Assembly: GCF_002001045.1 (NCBI RefSeq)
Contig: NZ_MUNR01000014.1
Span: 558,001 to 622,000, forward strand
Reading direction: 5' to 3'
Origin: Rhodanobacter sp. C01
Lineage (GTDB): Bacteria > Pseudomonadota > Gammaproteobacteria > Xanthomonadales > Rhodanobacteraceae
Length of the DNA stretch: 64,000 nucleotides
In this document: in pieces, positions 1-9,111 of the stretch
Layout of the letters: each line of letters begins with the position of its first letter
Position numbering within the stretch: position 1 is the first letter of the stretch
Translations under genes and position numbers: made by a program
Notes under the pieces: generated by a model
Database searches by the model: none
Told to the model about the DNA's origin: nothing
The model's input: only the letters and a program-made list of their open reading frames with translations

Positions 1-846
1 ATGCAGACCGTCCAGGATGCACCCGCCCTGCGCGCCGCGATCCGCGGCTGGCGCTCCAAGGGCCAGACGGTGGGTTTCGTGCCGACCATGGGCAACCTGC
101 ATGCCGGCCACCAGTCGCTGATCAAGCTGGCGCGGGCACGTACCGACCGGGTGGTGGCCAGCGTGTTCGTCAATCCCACACAGTTCGGGCCGAACGAGGA
201 CTTCGAGCGCTACCCGCGCACGCTGGCGCAGGATCAGGCCGCGCTTGCCGAGCAGGATTGTGACCTGCTGTTTGCACCCGAAGTGGCCACGATTTATCCG
301 TTTGGCGCCGAACACAGCGTCAGCCTGCGCGTGCCGCAGATCACCGAGGTGCTGGAAGGCGCGCACCGGCCTGGTCATTTCGATGGCGTCGCGACCGTGG
401 TCTGCAAGCTGTTCAACCTGGCGCAGCCGGATCTGGCGGTGTTCGGCCAGAAGGATTTCCAGCAACTGAAGGTGATCGAGCGGATGGTGCGCGATCTGTC
501 GTTGCCGGTGATGGTGATGTCCGCGCCCACACTGCGTGCCGACGACGGCCTGGCGCTGAGTTCGCGCAACCAGTACCTGTCCACCGAGGAGCGCGCGCGC
601 GCGCCGCTGATCCACGACACCTTGCTGAAGATGCGTGAATTGCTAGGCAAGGGCCATGCCTGGCGTGCGCTGGAGCAGGTGGCCGCGGCACGTTTGACGC
701 GTGCCGGGTTCGTGCCCGATTACACGGTGATCCGGCGTGCCGAGGATCTGGCCGAACCGACCGAAGGCCAGCGCGATGGCCTGATCGCCCTGATCGCGGC
801 ACGCCTCGGTTCGACCCGCCTGATCGACAACTTGCTGTTTGACTGA
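1..846 (+). CDS. panC: Pantothenate synthetase PanC
   Basis: Condenses pantoate with beta-alanine using ATP, the last step of pantothenate synthesis in the cytoplasm. The 281-residue product has the family length. The nucleotidyl-transferase signature PTMGNLHAGH spans residues 28-37 (His34 and His37 in the HIGH-like motif), FGQKDFQQ lies near residue 148, and SSRNQYLS supplies the KMSKS-like loop. The ATG is the first base of the window and the N-terminus matches the usual start, so the gene appears complete; any upstream partner such as panB lies outside. panD follows on the same strand, and beta-alanine made by PanD is the PanC substrate. Confidence 0.95.
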   Translation: MQTVQDAPALRAAIRGWRSKGQTVGFVPTMGNLHAGHQSLIKLARARTDRVVASVFVNPTQFGPNEDFERYPRTLAQDQAALAEQDCDLLFAPEVATIYPFGAEHSVSLRVPQITEVLEGAHRPGHFDGVATVVCKLFNLAQPDLAVFGQKDFQQLKVIERMVRDLSLPVMVMSAPTLRADDGLALSSRNQYLSTEERARAPLIHDTLLKMRELLGKGHAWRALEQVAAARLTRAGFVPDYTVIRRAEDLAEPTEGQRDGLIALIAARLGSTRLIDNLLFD

Positions 847-869
847 CCCGGACCCATATTGGCGCCGAT

Positions 870-900
870 ACCGATGATGTTGCAGCGCAACGTCATCGGT
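870..900 (+). promoter_or_regulatory. Long inverted repeat between panC and panD
   Basis: Two 14-base arms (870-883 and 887-900) around a 3-base loop AGC are complementary except for one T/G position. No T-run follows, so this is not a classical terminator. It overlaps the predicted -35 box of panD, so it may be an operator or an RNA hairpin that limits read-through from panC. Confidence 0.45.
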
Positions 901-908
901 TCGATAAT
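880..908 (+). promoter_or_regulatory. Predicted panD promoter
   Basis: TTGCAG (880-885) and GATAAT (903-908) are separated by 17 bases, giving a sigma70-like promoter about 40 bases before the panD ATG. The match is moderate and was found by eye. Confidence 0.4.
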
Positions 909-946
909 TGCGGACTTTGCAGGCTGTCCCTGCGGGAAAGAACGTC

Positions 947-1333
947 ATGCAACTGAACATGTTCAAGTCGAAGATCCATCGTGCCACGGTCACCCATGCC
1001 GAGCTGCACTACGAAGGCTCGATCGCGATCGACGGCAACCTGCTGGATGCTGCGGGCATCCGCGAGTACGAGCAGATCCACGCCTGGGACATCGACAATG
1101 GCGAGCGCTTTGTCACCTACGCGCTGCGCGCCGAGGAAGGCTCGGGCATCATCTCGGTGAACGGCAGCGCCGCACGCAGCGTGCAGGTGGGTGATCTGAT
1201 CATCATCGCCGCATTCGCCCAGCTTAGCGAGGCCGAGCTGGAGAAGTTCCAGCCCACCTGCGTCTACGTCGACGGGAACAATCGCATCAGCCACACCAAC
1301 CGCTCGATCCCCACGCAGATGGCGGCTGCCTGA
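947..1333 (+). CDS. panD: Aspartate 1-decarboxylase PanD (pyruvoyl-dependent)
   Basis: Decarboxylates L-aspartate to beta-alanine for pantothenate. The ATG at 947 gives 128 residues, close to the usual 126, and is preceded by GGGAAAG. An in-frame upstream start at 908 would add an atypical N-terminus. The self-cleavage site Gly24-Ser25 (HYEGS, which yields the pyruvoyl group) and Lys9 of FKSKIHRAT are present. The stop at 1331-1333 lies directly against the stop of convergent queG. Confidence 0.95.
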   Translation: MQLNMFKSKIHRATVTHAELHYEGSIAIDGNLLDAAGIREYEQIHAWDIDNGERFVTYALRAEEGSGIISVNGSAARSVQVGDLIIIAAFAQLSEAELEKFQPTCVYVDGNNRISHTNRSIPTQMAAA

Positions 1334-1334
1334 T

Positions 1335-2420
1335 TCAGCCCGCGATGGCGTCAGCCTGACGCCCCAGCGCCCATGTCACATGTTCGCGCACGATCGCCGA
1401 AGGATGCCCGGCGCGGGCGTTGAGTGCATCGCGTACGCTGGACGAGGGTGGCGCATTGCCCAGCGCGACCGCGATATTGCGCAACCAGCCTTCGTAACCG
1501 GTGCGGCGGATAGCCATGCCTTCCGTGCGCCGCAGGAATTCCTCCTCGCTCCACGCGAACAATTCGACCAGCTTCGCGCCGTCGAGACTGTGGCGTGGGG
1601 CGAAATCGGGCTCGCTGGTTTCCTGTGCGAACTTGTTCCACGGGCAGATCAGCTGGCAGTCGTCGCAGCCGAAGATGCGGTTGCCCATCGGCGTACGCAG
1701 CTCCTCGGGAATGCTGCCATTGAGTTCGATCGTGAGGTAGGAGATGCAGCGTTTTGCGTCCAGCCGGTACGGTCCGAGGATCGCCTGGGTCGGGCAGATC
1801 TCGATGCAGCGGGCGCAACTGCCGCAATGTGCGCTGGCCGGTTCGTCGATCGGTAGCGGCAGGTCGGTGTACAGCTCGCCGAGGAAGAAATACGAACCCG
1901 CGCGGCGGTTGATCAGCACGGTGTGCTTGCCGATCCAGCCCAGTCCCGCGTTGCGTGCCAGTGCCTTCTCCAGCACCGGCGCGGAATCCACATAGGCGCG
2001 GTAGCCGAAGTCGCCGACCACGGCATGGATACGCTCGGCCAGCTTCTGCAGCCGGTTGCGCATCAGCTTGTGGTAGTCGCGGCCCAATGCATAGCGCGAC
2101 ACGTAGCCGGCTTCGCCATCCTCCAGCACGCTCCAGGCGTTCGCCGTACCGGGCGGGATGTAATCCATGCGCACGGAAATCACGCGCTGCGTGCCCGGTT
2201 CCAGTTCGGCTGGACGGCTGCGCCGGGTGCCATGGCGGGCCATGTATTCCATCTCGCCGTGGTGGCCATCGTCGAGCCAGCGCTGCAGATGCTGTTCGTC
2301 CTCGCCCAGATCGGTGCCGCTGATGCCGGCTTCGGCAAAGCCGAGTTCGACGGCCCAGCGCTTGATGTCGCGCGCGAGCGCAGAGTAATCGGGAGAGGTG
2401 CGGGCATCAGCCATGGACAT
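1335..2420 (-). CDS. queG: Epoxyqueuosine reductase QueG
   Basis: Cobalamin- and iron-sulfur-dependent reductase that converts epoxyqueuosine to queuosine at the tRNA wobble position. The product is 361 residues (E. coli about 379). Two 4Fe-4S ligand sets are visible: CGSCARCIEICP and CDDCQLICPWN. The reading frame stays open far upstream, but homology starts at MSMADARTSPDY, so the ATG at 2420 is chosen. It is divergent from nnr with only 39 bases between the start codons. Confidence 0.93.
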   Translation of the reverse strand: MSMADARTSPDYSALARDIKRWAVELGFAEAGISGTDLGEDEQHLQRWLDDGHHGEMEYMARHGTRRSRPAELEPGTQRVISVRMDYIPPGTANAWSVLEDGEAGYVSRYALGRDYHKLMRNRLQKLAERIHAVVGDFGYRAYVDSAPVLEKALARNAGLGWIGKHTVLINRRAGSYFFLGELYTDLPLPIDEPASAHCGSCARCIEICPTQAILGPYRLDAKRCISYLTIELNGSIPEELRTPMGNRIFGCDDCQLICPWNKFAQETSEPDFAPRHSLDGAKLVELFAWSEEEFLRRTEGMAIRRTGYEGWLRNIAVALGNAPPSSSVRDALNARAGHPSAIVREHVTWALGRQADAIAG

Positions 2421-2447
2421 CGTTCTATTGTAGACGTGGGCCATGCC

Positions 2448-2453
2448 TATAAT
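2448..2453 (+). promoter_or_regulatory. Perfect -10 box six bases before the nnr ATG
   Basis: TATAAT at 2448-2453 ends six bases before the ATG at 2460, preceded by a TG dinucleotide. Initiation at the normal distance would begin at or next to the ATG, predicting a leaderless nnr-tsaE mRNA. No strong -35 box is visible. Confidence 0.5.
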
Positions 2454-2459
2454 TCGCGC

Positions 2460-3959
2460 ATGCCAGCCCATCCGCACAGCAGCACGCTCTATACCGTCGA
2501 ACAAGTGCGTGAGGTCGAACGCGCGGTAATCGCGGCCATGCGGATCTCCGGTCATGACCTGATGCGTCGTGCAGCCAGCGCGGCGCTGGGCAGTCTGCGC
2601 CGGCATTGGCCGCAGGCCCGGAGTGTCTGCATTTGTTGCGGACCGGGCAACAACGGTGGCGACGGGTTTCTTCTCGGCGTGCTGGCGCGCGAAGCCGGCT
2701 TGCAGGTCGAGTTGGTGGCGCTGGGTACGACCTCGCATGGCGACGCGAACCTGGCACGAAGCGAGTGGGAGGCCGGCGGTGGTCGGATACGCCTGTGGGA
2801 AGGGGAATCCCGCTTGCCGGTGACGGACGTGCTCGTTGACGCGCTGTACGGTATTGGCCTCAGTCGCGCACCCGAGCCCTCGGCCGCACGGTTGATCGAT
2901 GCCCTGCATGCCAGCGGCAAGCCGTTGCTGGCACTGGATGTACCTTCCGGTCTGGATGCGGACAGTGGCCATTGTCCTGGTGCCGTGGTCCGTGCCGACG
3001 TCACCGTGACGTTCATTGTCGGCAAGCGCGGGTTGCATACCGGACGCGCCGCCGATCAGGTTGGCCAGTTGGAGCTGGCCAGCTTGGGTGTGCCCGAGGG
3101 GGCTCACGCGCATGTGCATCCGGATGCACAACTTTTGCTTGCCGGGGCAATGCCGCCGCGTGCCCGTTATGCAAACAAGGGTTCCAACGGCCATGTGCTG
3201 GTGATCGGTGGCGAGCACGGCATGGCGGGTGCCGTGCGCCTGGCAGGCGAGTCCGCCCTGCGTGCCGGCGCCGGGCTGGTCAGCGTGGCTACCCGTGCCG
3301 AACACGCGCTTGCACTGAATGTCGGTCGTCCGGAATTGATGGTGCACGCGATCGATGGAGTGCAGGCGCTGGTTCCGCTGCTCGAGCGCGCGAATGTGCT
3401 TGCGCTGGGTCCGGGGCTGGGGCAGGGCGACTGGGCGCATCTGCTGTGGCAGGCCGCGCTGGACGCGGACAAGCCGCTGGTGCTCGATGCCGACGGCCTG
3501 AACCTGCTGGCGCGCAAGCCGTGCACGTTCACTATGCCGGCCGTGCTGACCCCGCATCCCGGCGAGGCGGCTCGCTTGCTTGGCGTGTCGATTGCGGATG
3601 TCGAGCGTGATCGTTTCTCTGCCGTGCGTGAACTGGCTCGCTGTTATGCGGCCACGGTGGTGCTGAAAGGTTCAGGCAGTCTGATCGCCGATCCGGATGG
3701 ACGTCTGGACGTCTGTCCGTGGGGCAATCCCGGGATGGCTTCGGGTGGGATGGGCGATCTGCTTACCGGGGTTGTCGCGGCACTGATGGCGCAAGGTTGC
3801 ACGGCATGGCAGGCCGCGTGCCTCGGTGTCGGACTGCATGCACGTGCAGGCGATCTGGCTGCGCAACGTGGTGAGCGCGGATTGCTGGCCAGCGATCTGT
3901 TGGCGCCGTTGCGTGCTCTGGGCAACGGGCTGTCGAGCCGGACGGATAGACATGAGTGA
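2460..3959 (+). CDS. nnr: Bifunctional NAD(P)H-hydrate epimerase/dehydratase Nnr
   Basis: Repairs hydrated NAD(P)H. The N-terminal YjeF_N half epimerises the hydrate and the C-terminal carbohydrate-kinase-like half dehydrates it with ADP. The 499-residue product carries the N-terminal domain (about residues 15-220, with CGPGNNGGDG) and the C-terminal domain (about 235-490) with VLVIGGEHGMAGAVRLAG and NPGMASGGMGDLLTG. The ATG at 2460 is chosen because the longer upstream frame lacks family similarity. The end overlaps tsaE by eight bases, so the two are translationally coupled. Confidence 0.93.
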   Translation: MPAHPHSSTLYTVEQVREVERAVIAAMRISGHDLMRRAASAALGSLRRHWPQARSVCICCGPGNNGGDGFLLGVLAREAGLQVELVALGTTSHGDANLARSEWEAGGGRIRLWEGESRLPVTDVLVDALYGIGLSRAPEPSAARLIDALHASGKPLLALDVPSGLDADSGHCPGAVVRADVTVTFIVGKRGLHTGRAADQVGQLELASLGVPEGAHAHVHPDAQLLLAGAMPPRARYANKGSNGHVLVIGGEHGMAGAVRLAGESALRAGAGLVSVATRAEHALALNVGRPELMVHAIDGVQALVPLLERANVLALGPGLGQGDWAHLLWQAALDADKPLVLDADGLNLLARKPCTFTMPAVLTPHPGEAARLLGVSIADVERDRFSAVRELARCYAATVVLKGSGSLIADPDGRLDVCPWGNPGMASGGMGDLLTGVVAALMAQGCTAWQAACLGVGLHARAGDLAAQRGERGLLASDLLAPLRALGNGLSSRTDRHE

Positions 3960-4425
3960 TCATTTCGGTTCGGAGCGGCAGTGGCCGTTGCCCGACGAAG
4001 CCGCCACGGCCGGGCTGGGCACGCGAGTGGCGCTGGCGCTGGACGACGGCATGGTGCTGTATCTGCACGGGCCGCTGGGTGCCGGCAAGACCAGCTTTGC
4101 CCGGGCACTGCTGACCGCGCTGGGCGTGGGCGAACGCATCAAGAGCCCAACCTACAGCCTGATCGAGGGTTATGCGGCCGGCGTGCGGCCTGCCTGGCAT
4201 CTGGACCTGTACCGGATTGCCGACCCCGGCGAACTGGAGTGGCTGGGGCTCGACGCACTGGCTGATCCCGCCGCCGTGGTGCTGGTGGAGTGGCCCGAAC
4301 GCGGTGCAGGTGCGCTGCCGGCGGCTGATCTGGAGTTGAGCCTCGACTACGCAGGGCATGGTCGCCATGCCCAGTTGCGGGCTTTCACGGTACGTGGCGC
4401 GGAACTGCTTGCGCGGTTGCGTTGA
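3952..4425 (+). CDS. tsaE: tRNA threonylcarbamoyladenosine biosynthesis ATPase TsaE
   Basis: ATPase of the TsaBDE complex that makes t6A37 on ANN-decoding tRNAs. The 157-residue product has a Walker A loop GPLGAGKTS (residues 40-48) and the downstream signature SPTYSLIEGY. The ATG at 3952 overlaps the end of nnr, the nnr-tsaE order also found in E. coli. Confidence 0.92.
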   Translation: MSDHFGSERQWPLPDEAATAGLGTRVALALDDGMVLYLHGPLGAGKTSFARALLTALGVGERIKSPTYSLIEGYAAGVRPAWHLDLYRIADPGELEWLGLDALADPAAVVLVEWPERGAGALPAADLELSLDYAGHGRHAQLRAFTVRGAELLARLR

Positions 4426-4597
4426 TCGGACCTAAGTGCCGATTCCACCTTGAAAAATTGCCGGTCAGCCGCGGGGCTGTGATCTGTTCGGAATGCGTGA
4501 CTTGCGGTCGATAACTTGATATGACCTGATAAATGATGTGCAGGTCATGGATATTGAAGGAAAAACAGCCTTGCATTCGGCAGATGACTGCGCTTCA

Positions 4598-6190
4598 ATG
4601 CGACGCATGAGGGGTTTCCTGAACAGCTTGAGTGGGTTGGTCGTCGTCGCGTCGCTGGCGGCGATGCCGCTGTGTGCGGCGCAGGCGGCCGACATGCAGC
4701 GCGCGCGCGTATGGGCCGGCCCGGAATACACCCGCCTGGTACTCGATGCCAGCGGCCCCCTGCAGTACACGATCAGCCAGAGCGGCGACCGGATCGTGGT
4801 GGATCTGCCCGGCAGTCAGGCAACCCCCGGTTTTTCCGATCCAGCTGCCCAGGGACTGCTGCGCGGCCTGAGCCATGCCCGTGCCGGTGACCGGCTGCAA
4901 CTGACCGCGAAAGTTGCCCCAGGCAGTCGCATGAAGAGCTTCGTGTTGAAGCCGGCTGGCGGTGTGGGCTCGGATTACCGGCTGGTGCTCGATCTCTATC
5001 CGGGTGATGGCAATGCCAGCCAAGCCGTGGCGGTCACCAGGCCGGATGCACCCGAGCAGCCCGCGACATCCCCCACGGCACCTGTTGTCACTGCTCAGCC
5101 TGCCTCACCCAGCCCGGTCGCAGCAGATCAACCCTCGCGGCGCAACAACACCTCGCACAGCAGTCGTGCAGCCACCGAACAGGCAGCGGCGCTGCTCAAC
5201 GGCCAGCGTCAGGTGATTGTGGCGGTCGATGCCGGTCACGGTGGCAAGGATCAGGGCGCACATGGCCCCGGCGGCACGCTGGAGAAGAATGTGACGCTGG
5301 CCGTGGCCCGTGACTTGGCGGCCGAGATCAATCGCCAGCCCGGCATGAAGGCCGTGCTGACGCGTGACGGCGATTATTTCATCCCGCTGACCCAGCGCTA
5401 CCAGATTGCCCGCGAGAACAACGCTGACTTGTTTGTGGCGATTCACGCGGATTCCTTCACCAGCGATGACGCCCGAGGCTCGTCGGTATGGGTGCTTTCG
5501 CCGCGCGGCAAGACCAACGAGGCGGCACGCTGGCTGGCCGATCGTGAAAACCGTGCGGACCTGATCGGTGGCACCACGCTGGACGACAAGGACGATGGGC
5601 TCGCCAAGGTGCTGCTCGATCTGCAGCAGGGCTGGGCGATGCAGGCCAGCGACGTCGTCGCCGGCAACGTGCTCAGGGCACTTGGGCAGCTTGGCCCGAC
5701 TCATCGCGGCTATGTCGAGCGCGCGAACTTCGTCGTGCTGCGTTCGCCGGATGTACCGTCGATCCTGGTCGAGACGGCGTTCATCAGCAATCCGGACGAA
5801 GAACGCAAGTTGCGCGACCCGGAGCACCAGAAGCAGCTCGCTGCGGCGGTGATGGACGGTGTGAAGAATTATTTCGAATCCACCCCGCCGCCCGGCACCT
5901 GGTTTGCGGCACAGGCGGCGCGTCGCAACGGCATTCAGGTGGCGTCGGGCAAGTCGGGCAGCGACAACACCAGTACCACGGCCGCCAAGGCGGGTGGAGC
6001 TTCGCTGGCCAGCGATGCATCGCCGTCTGCGGACGCAGGCGTACGTGACCTGCATCGGGTGGAGCGTGGCGAAAGCCTGCGCAGCATCGCGCGGCAGTAT
6101 GGCATCAGCATCAGCGCACTGAGGGACGCCAACCAGCTGAACAACGATACGGTGCATGCCGGTACCGTACTGACCATTCCGGCGAGCTGA
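4598..6190 (+). CDS. amiC: N-acetylmuramoyl-L-alanine amidase (AmiC type) with AMIN and LysM domains
   Basis: Periplasmic zinc amidase that cleaves the stem peptide from MurNAc during cell separation. After a signal peptide (ending near LCAAQA) come an AMIN domain (about residues 35-130), a proline/serine-rich linker, the Amidase_3 domain (about 205-430) and a C-terminal LysM (about 485-530, HRVERGESLRSIARQYG). Zinc ligands are His214 (VDAGHGG), Glu229 and His283 (VAIHADS); Glu392 (LVETAF) is the catalytic glutamate. The start is uncertain: GTG 4538, ATG 4547 and TTG 4571 are in frame upstream, but the signal peptide favours 4598 or 4607. Next to mutL, as in many gammaproteobacteria. Confidence 0.9.
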   Translation: MRRMRGFLNSLSGLVVVASLAAMPLCAAQAADMQRARVWAGPEYTRLVLDASGPLQYTISQSGDRIVVDLPGSQATPGFSDPAAQGLLRGLSHARAGDRLQLTAKVAPGSRMKSFVLKPAGGVGSDYRLVLDLYPGDGNASQAVAVTRPDAPEQPATSPTAPVVTAQPASPSPVAADQPSRRNNTSHSSRAATEQAAALLNGQRQVIVAVDAGHGGKDQGAHGPGGTLEKNVTLAVARDLAAEINRQPGMKAVLTRDGDYFIPLTQRYQIARENNADLFVAIHADSFTSDDARGSSVWVLSPRGKTNEAARWLADRENRADLIGGTTLDDKDDGLAKVLLDLQQGWAMQASDVVAGNVLRALGQLGPTHRGYVERANFVVLRSPDVPSILVETAFISNPDEERKLRDPEHQKQLAAAVMDGVKNYFESTPPPGTWFAAQAARRNGIQVASGKSGSDNTSTTAAKAGGASLASDASPSADAGVRDLHRVERGESLRSIARQYGISISALRDANQLNNDTVHAGTVLTIPAS

Positions 6191-6239
6191 CCGCGTCCGC
6201 AGCAGAGTGGTCGGTGTTCGCTGCTGCTAAAGTTCGCGG

Positions 6240-8054
6240 ATGACTGTGATCCGCGTACTCCCTCCCGAACTCATCAACCAGATCGCCGCCGGCGAGGTCA
6301 TCGAGCGTCCGTCGTCAGTGGTGAAAGAACTGGTCGAGAACAGCCTCGATGCGGGCGCGAGCCGGATCGAGGTGGATATCGAGGCCGGCGGCGCGCGGCT
6401 GATCCGCGTACGCGACGATGGCGGCGGCATCCATGTCGATGAACTGCCGCTGGCGGTTGCCTCGCACGCGACCAGCAAGATCGGCAGCTTCGACGACCTG
6501 GAACACGTCGCCAGCATGGGCTTCCGCGGTGAGGCACTGGCCTCGGTATCGTCGGTGTCGCGCTTCGTGCTGACCTCACGGACACCCGGGCAGGATGCCG
6601 CGTTCCGCATCGAGGTCGACAGCGGCAAGGTGCAGGCAGCACGCCCGGCACAGCATCCACGGGGCACCAGCGTGGAAGTGCGCGATCTGTTCTACAACGT
6701 GCCGGCTCGGCGGAAATTCATGCGCGCCGAGCGCACCGAATTCGCGCATATTGACGATCTGCTGAAATCGCTGGCGCTGGCGCGCGGCTCGGTGGAATTT
6801 CGGCTCAGCCACAACGGCAAACCGGTACGCGTGTGGAAGGCTGCCCGCGACGAGCAGGCAGAGTTGCAACGGGTGGCCGAGGTGCTTGGCGAGGAATTTC
6901 CGGCGCAGAGCCTGCGCATCGATCACGCCATGGCCGGCCTGCATCTGTCCGGCTGGGTCGGTCTGCCGACCGCGTCGCGCGCGCAGGCCGACTCACAGTA
7001 TTTCTATGTCAACGGCCGGCTGGTGCGCGATCGCATCGTCGCCCACGCGGTGCGCCAAGCCTATACCGACGTGCTGTTCCATGGACGCCACGCAGCCTTC
7101 GTGCTGTATCTGGAACTTGATCCGGCCGGTGTCGACGTGAACGTGCATCCGGCCAAGCACGAGGTGCGTTTCCGCGAGCAACGGCTGGTGCACGATTTCC
7201 TGTTCCGTACCCTGCATGAAGCGCTGGCGCAGACGCGCGCAGGCTCGAACACCCTGCCGACGACCGAGCCGACACTCGCTTCGCACGAGTCGTACGCCGC
7301 TACGGCACCTGCGTCATCCAGCGCGCCGGCATGGCCCGGTCCGTTCAGCCAGAGCCGGCTGAGCCTGGGCGTCCGCGAAGCGCCGCTGGCCGGTTATGCC
7401 GCTCTGCTTGGTGAATCGTCGGGATCATCGGTTACGCATGTGCCGCTGCCGGCGACGGAAGAGGGCGAGACGCCACCGCTCGGTTTCGCAATCGCCCAGC
7501 TGAAAAGCATCTTCGTGCTGGCCGAGAATGCGCACGGCCTGGTGCTGGTGGACATGCATGCGGCGCATGAGCGGATCACCTACGAGAAACTGAAATCCGG
7601 CCGCGCCTGCAGCAACCTGCGTTCGCAGATGCTGCTGGTACCGCTCAGCATCGCGGTCAGTGCCAAGGAGGCCGCTGCGGCTGAAGAACATGCCGAAGCG
7701 CTGGCCGAGTGGGGTCTGGAGCTGTCGCGCAGCGGCCCGGCGACGATCGTGGTACGACGTATTCCGGCGCTGCTGGAAGGCGCCGACGTGGGCCAGCTCA
7801 GCCGCGACGTGCTGTCCGAGCTGGCCCAGCACGGTAGTTCGCGCCGCCTGCAGGAGCTGGAGAACGAGCTGCTTTCGACCATGGCGTGCCACGGTTCGGT
7901 TCGTGCCGGACGACGCCTGACGATCCCCGAAATGAATGCCTTGCTGCGCGAGATGGAAGTGACCGAGCGCTCCGGACAATGCAACCACGGCCGTCCGACC
8001 TGGGTGCAGCTGAGCGTGGCCGAACTCGACAGACTGTTCATGCGTGGCCGCTGA
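6240..8054 (+). CDS. mutL: DNA mismatch repair protein MutL
   Basis: GHKL ATPase that links MutS mismatch recognition to strand incision. The 604-residue product shows the N-terminal ATPase motifs [11 protein letters not shown] (Glu30, Asn34), DDGGGI and GFRGEALAS, a variable linker (about 340-410) and a C-terminal dimerisation domain. Residues 438-449 read [12 protein letters not shown], fitting the metal-binding motif D-x-HA-x2-E-x4-E of nicking-type MutL with Met in place of Gln, and QCNHGRPTW lies near the C-terminus. An intrinsic endonuclease is therefore likely. Confidence 0.95.
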   Translation: MTVIRVLPPELINQIAAGEVIERPSSVVKELVENSLDAGASRIEVDIEAGGARLIRVRDDGGGIHVDELPLAVASHATSKIGSFDDLEHVASMGFRGEALASVSSVSRFVLTSRTPGQDAAFRIEVDSGKVQAARPAQHPRGTSVEVRDLFYNVPARRKFMRAERTEFAHIDDLLKSLALARGSVEFRLSHNGKPVRVWKAARDEQAELQRVAEVLGEEFPAQSLRIDHAMAGLHLSGWVGLPTASRAQADSQYFYVNGRLVRDRIVAHAVRQAYTDVLFHGRHAAFVLYLELDPAGVDVNVHPAKHEVRFREQRLVHDFLFRTLHEALAQTRAGSNTLPTTEPTLASHESYAATAPASSSAPAWPGPFSQSRLSLGVREAPLAGYAALLGESSGSSVTHVPLPATEEGETPPLGFAIAQLKSIFVLAENAHGLVLVDMHAAHERITYEKLKSGRACSNLRSQMLLVPLSIAVSAKEAAAAEEHAEALAEWGLELSRSGPATIVVRRIPALLEGADVGQLSRDVLSELAQHGSSRRLQELENELLSTMACHGSVRAGRRLTIPEMNALLREMEVTERSGQCNHGRPTWVQLSVAELDRLFMRGR

Positions 8055-8123
8055 CGCTGCTGCTTGCCCTGTGAGCAAACGGACGGCGATACTCGGGGCT
8101 CCTGCCATGCGCGGATCCTTCCC

Positions 8124-9041
8124 ATGTTGCGTCACGCGATTGTCGTTCTTGCCCTGTTTTCCGGAGTTGTAGCCGTGCACGCAGACACACCTGCACCAGC
8201 CCCCGTGGCGACCTATGAACAGCAGATCCAGCAATGGCGCAATGGCCGTTTGGATCGGCTCACTGCACCGGACGGATGGTTGAGCCTGATCGGTCTGGAG
8301 TGGCTGAAGGAAGGCGTCAATCGCGTTGGCAGTGCGGCCGACAACGACATCGTGCTCAAGGCAGGGCCGGCGCACCTCGGTACGGTGACGTGGGCGAAGA
8401 ATGGCGATCTGCACATTGTGCTGGCGAAGGACAGTGCAGCCACGATTGACGGCAAGACTGCGACCGAGGCGGTCCTGATCGACGATGCACATGCTACCGG
8501 AGATGCGTCACCGACCCTGGTGAGTTTCGGTGCGGCGAACTTCTACGTGATCGACCGCGACGGCCGCAAGGCGCTGCGCGTCAAGGACAGCGATGCGGCC
8601 ACACGCAGGAATTTCCTCGGTATCGATTACTTTCCGATCGATCCGTCCTGGCACATCGTCGCCACCTGGGTGCCGTTCGATCCGCCGCACAAACTGGAGA
8701 TCGGCTCGGTGATCGGCACGATCGACAAGGTCGACGTGCCGGGCAAGGCGGTGTTCCAGCACGACGGCCACACCTATGAATTGCTGCCCTATCAGGAAGA
8801 GCCGGGTGGCGATCTGTTCTTCGTGATCGCCGATCGCACTTCAGGCAAGGAGACCTATGGCGCGGCGCGTTTCCTTTATGCGGCGTTGCCGAAGGACGGC
8901 AAGGTGATCCTCGATTTCAACGAGGCCTACAACCCGCCATGCGCGTTCACACCGTTTGCCACCTGCCCGCTGGCACCGCCGGAGAATCGGCTGGACCTGC
9001 GCATCACGGCGGGCGAGAAGAAGTATCGCGGGGAGCATTGA
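8124..9041 (+). CDS. Secreted DUF1684 protein
   Basis: Function unknown. The product is 305 residues with an N-terminal signal peptide (MLRHAIVVLALFSGVVAVHA) and a DUF1684 domain: DGWLSLIGLEWLKEG near the start and the typical C-terminal signature NPPCAFTPFATCPLAPPEN. The ATG at 8124 is preferred because it places the signal peptide at the N-terminus; a TTG at 8064 would add 20 residues. It follows mutL by 69 bases and ends at a hairpin shared with the convergent crotonase gene. Confidence 0.8.
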   Translation: MLRHAIVVLALFSGVVAVHADTPAPAPVATYEQQIQQWRNGRLDRLTAPDGWLSLIGLEWLKEGVNRVGSAADNDIVLKAGPAHLGTVTWAKNGDLHIVLAKDSAATIDGKTATEAVLIDDAHATGDASPTLVSFGAANFYVIDRDGRKALRVKDSDAATRRNFLGIDYFPIDPSWHIVATWVPFDPPHKLEIGSVIGTIDKVDVPGKAVFQHDGHTYELLPYQEEPGGDLFFVIADRTSGKETYGAARFLYAALPKDGKVILDFNEAYNPPCAFTPFATCPLAPPENRLDLRITAGEKKYRGEH

Positions 9042-9046
9042 TCGCC

Positions 9047-9071
9047 TGATCGCGGCGTCTCGCCGCGATCA
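9047..9071. terminator. Bidirectional hairpin between convergent genes
   Basis: Perfect 11-bp stem (9047-9057 with 9061-9071) and a 3-base loop, placed between the stops at 9041 (+) and 9112 (-). It lacks a strong U-run, so it may work as a weak intrinsic terminator or mRNA-end stabiliser. Confidence 0.55.
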
Positions 9072-9111
9072 AATCAAACGCGCTGCTCTTGCTTGTCATG
9101 CATGGTGCGAC

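Noticed and set aside
2421..3557. Upstream extension of the queG frame (740 codons in total)
   Set aside because: The extension runs antisense through nnr; QueG similarity begins at the ATG at 2420.
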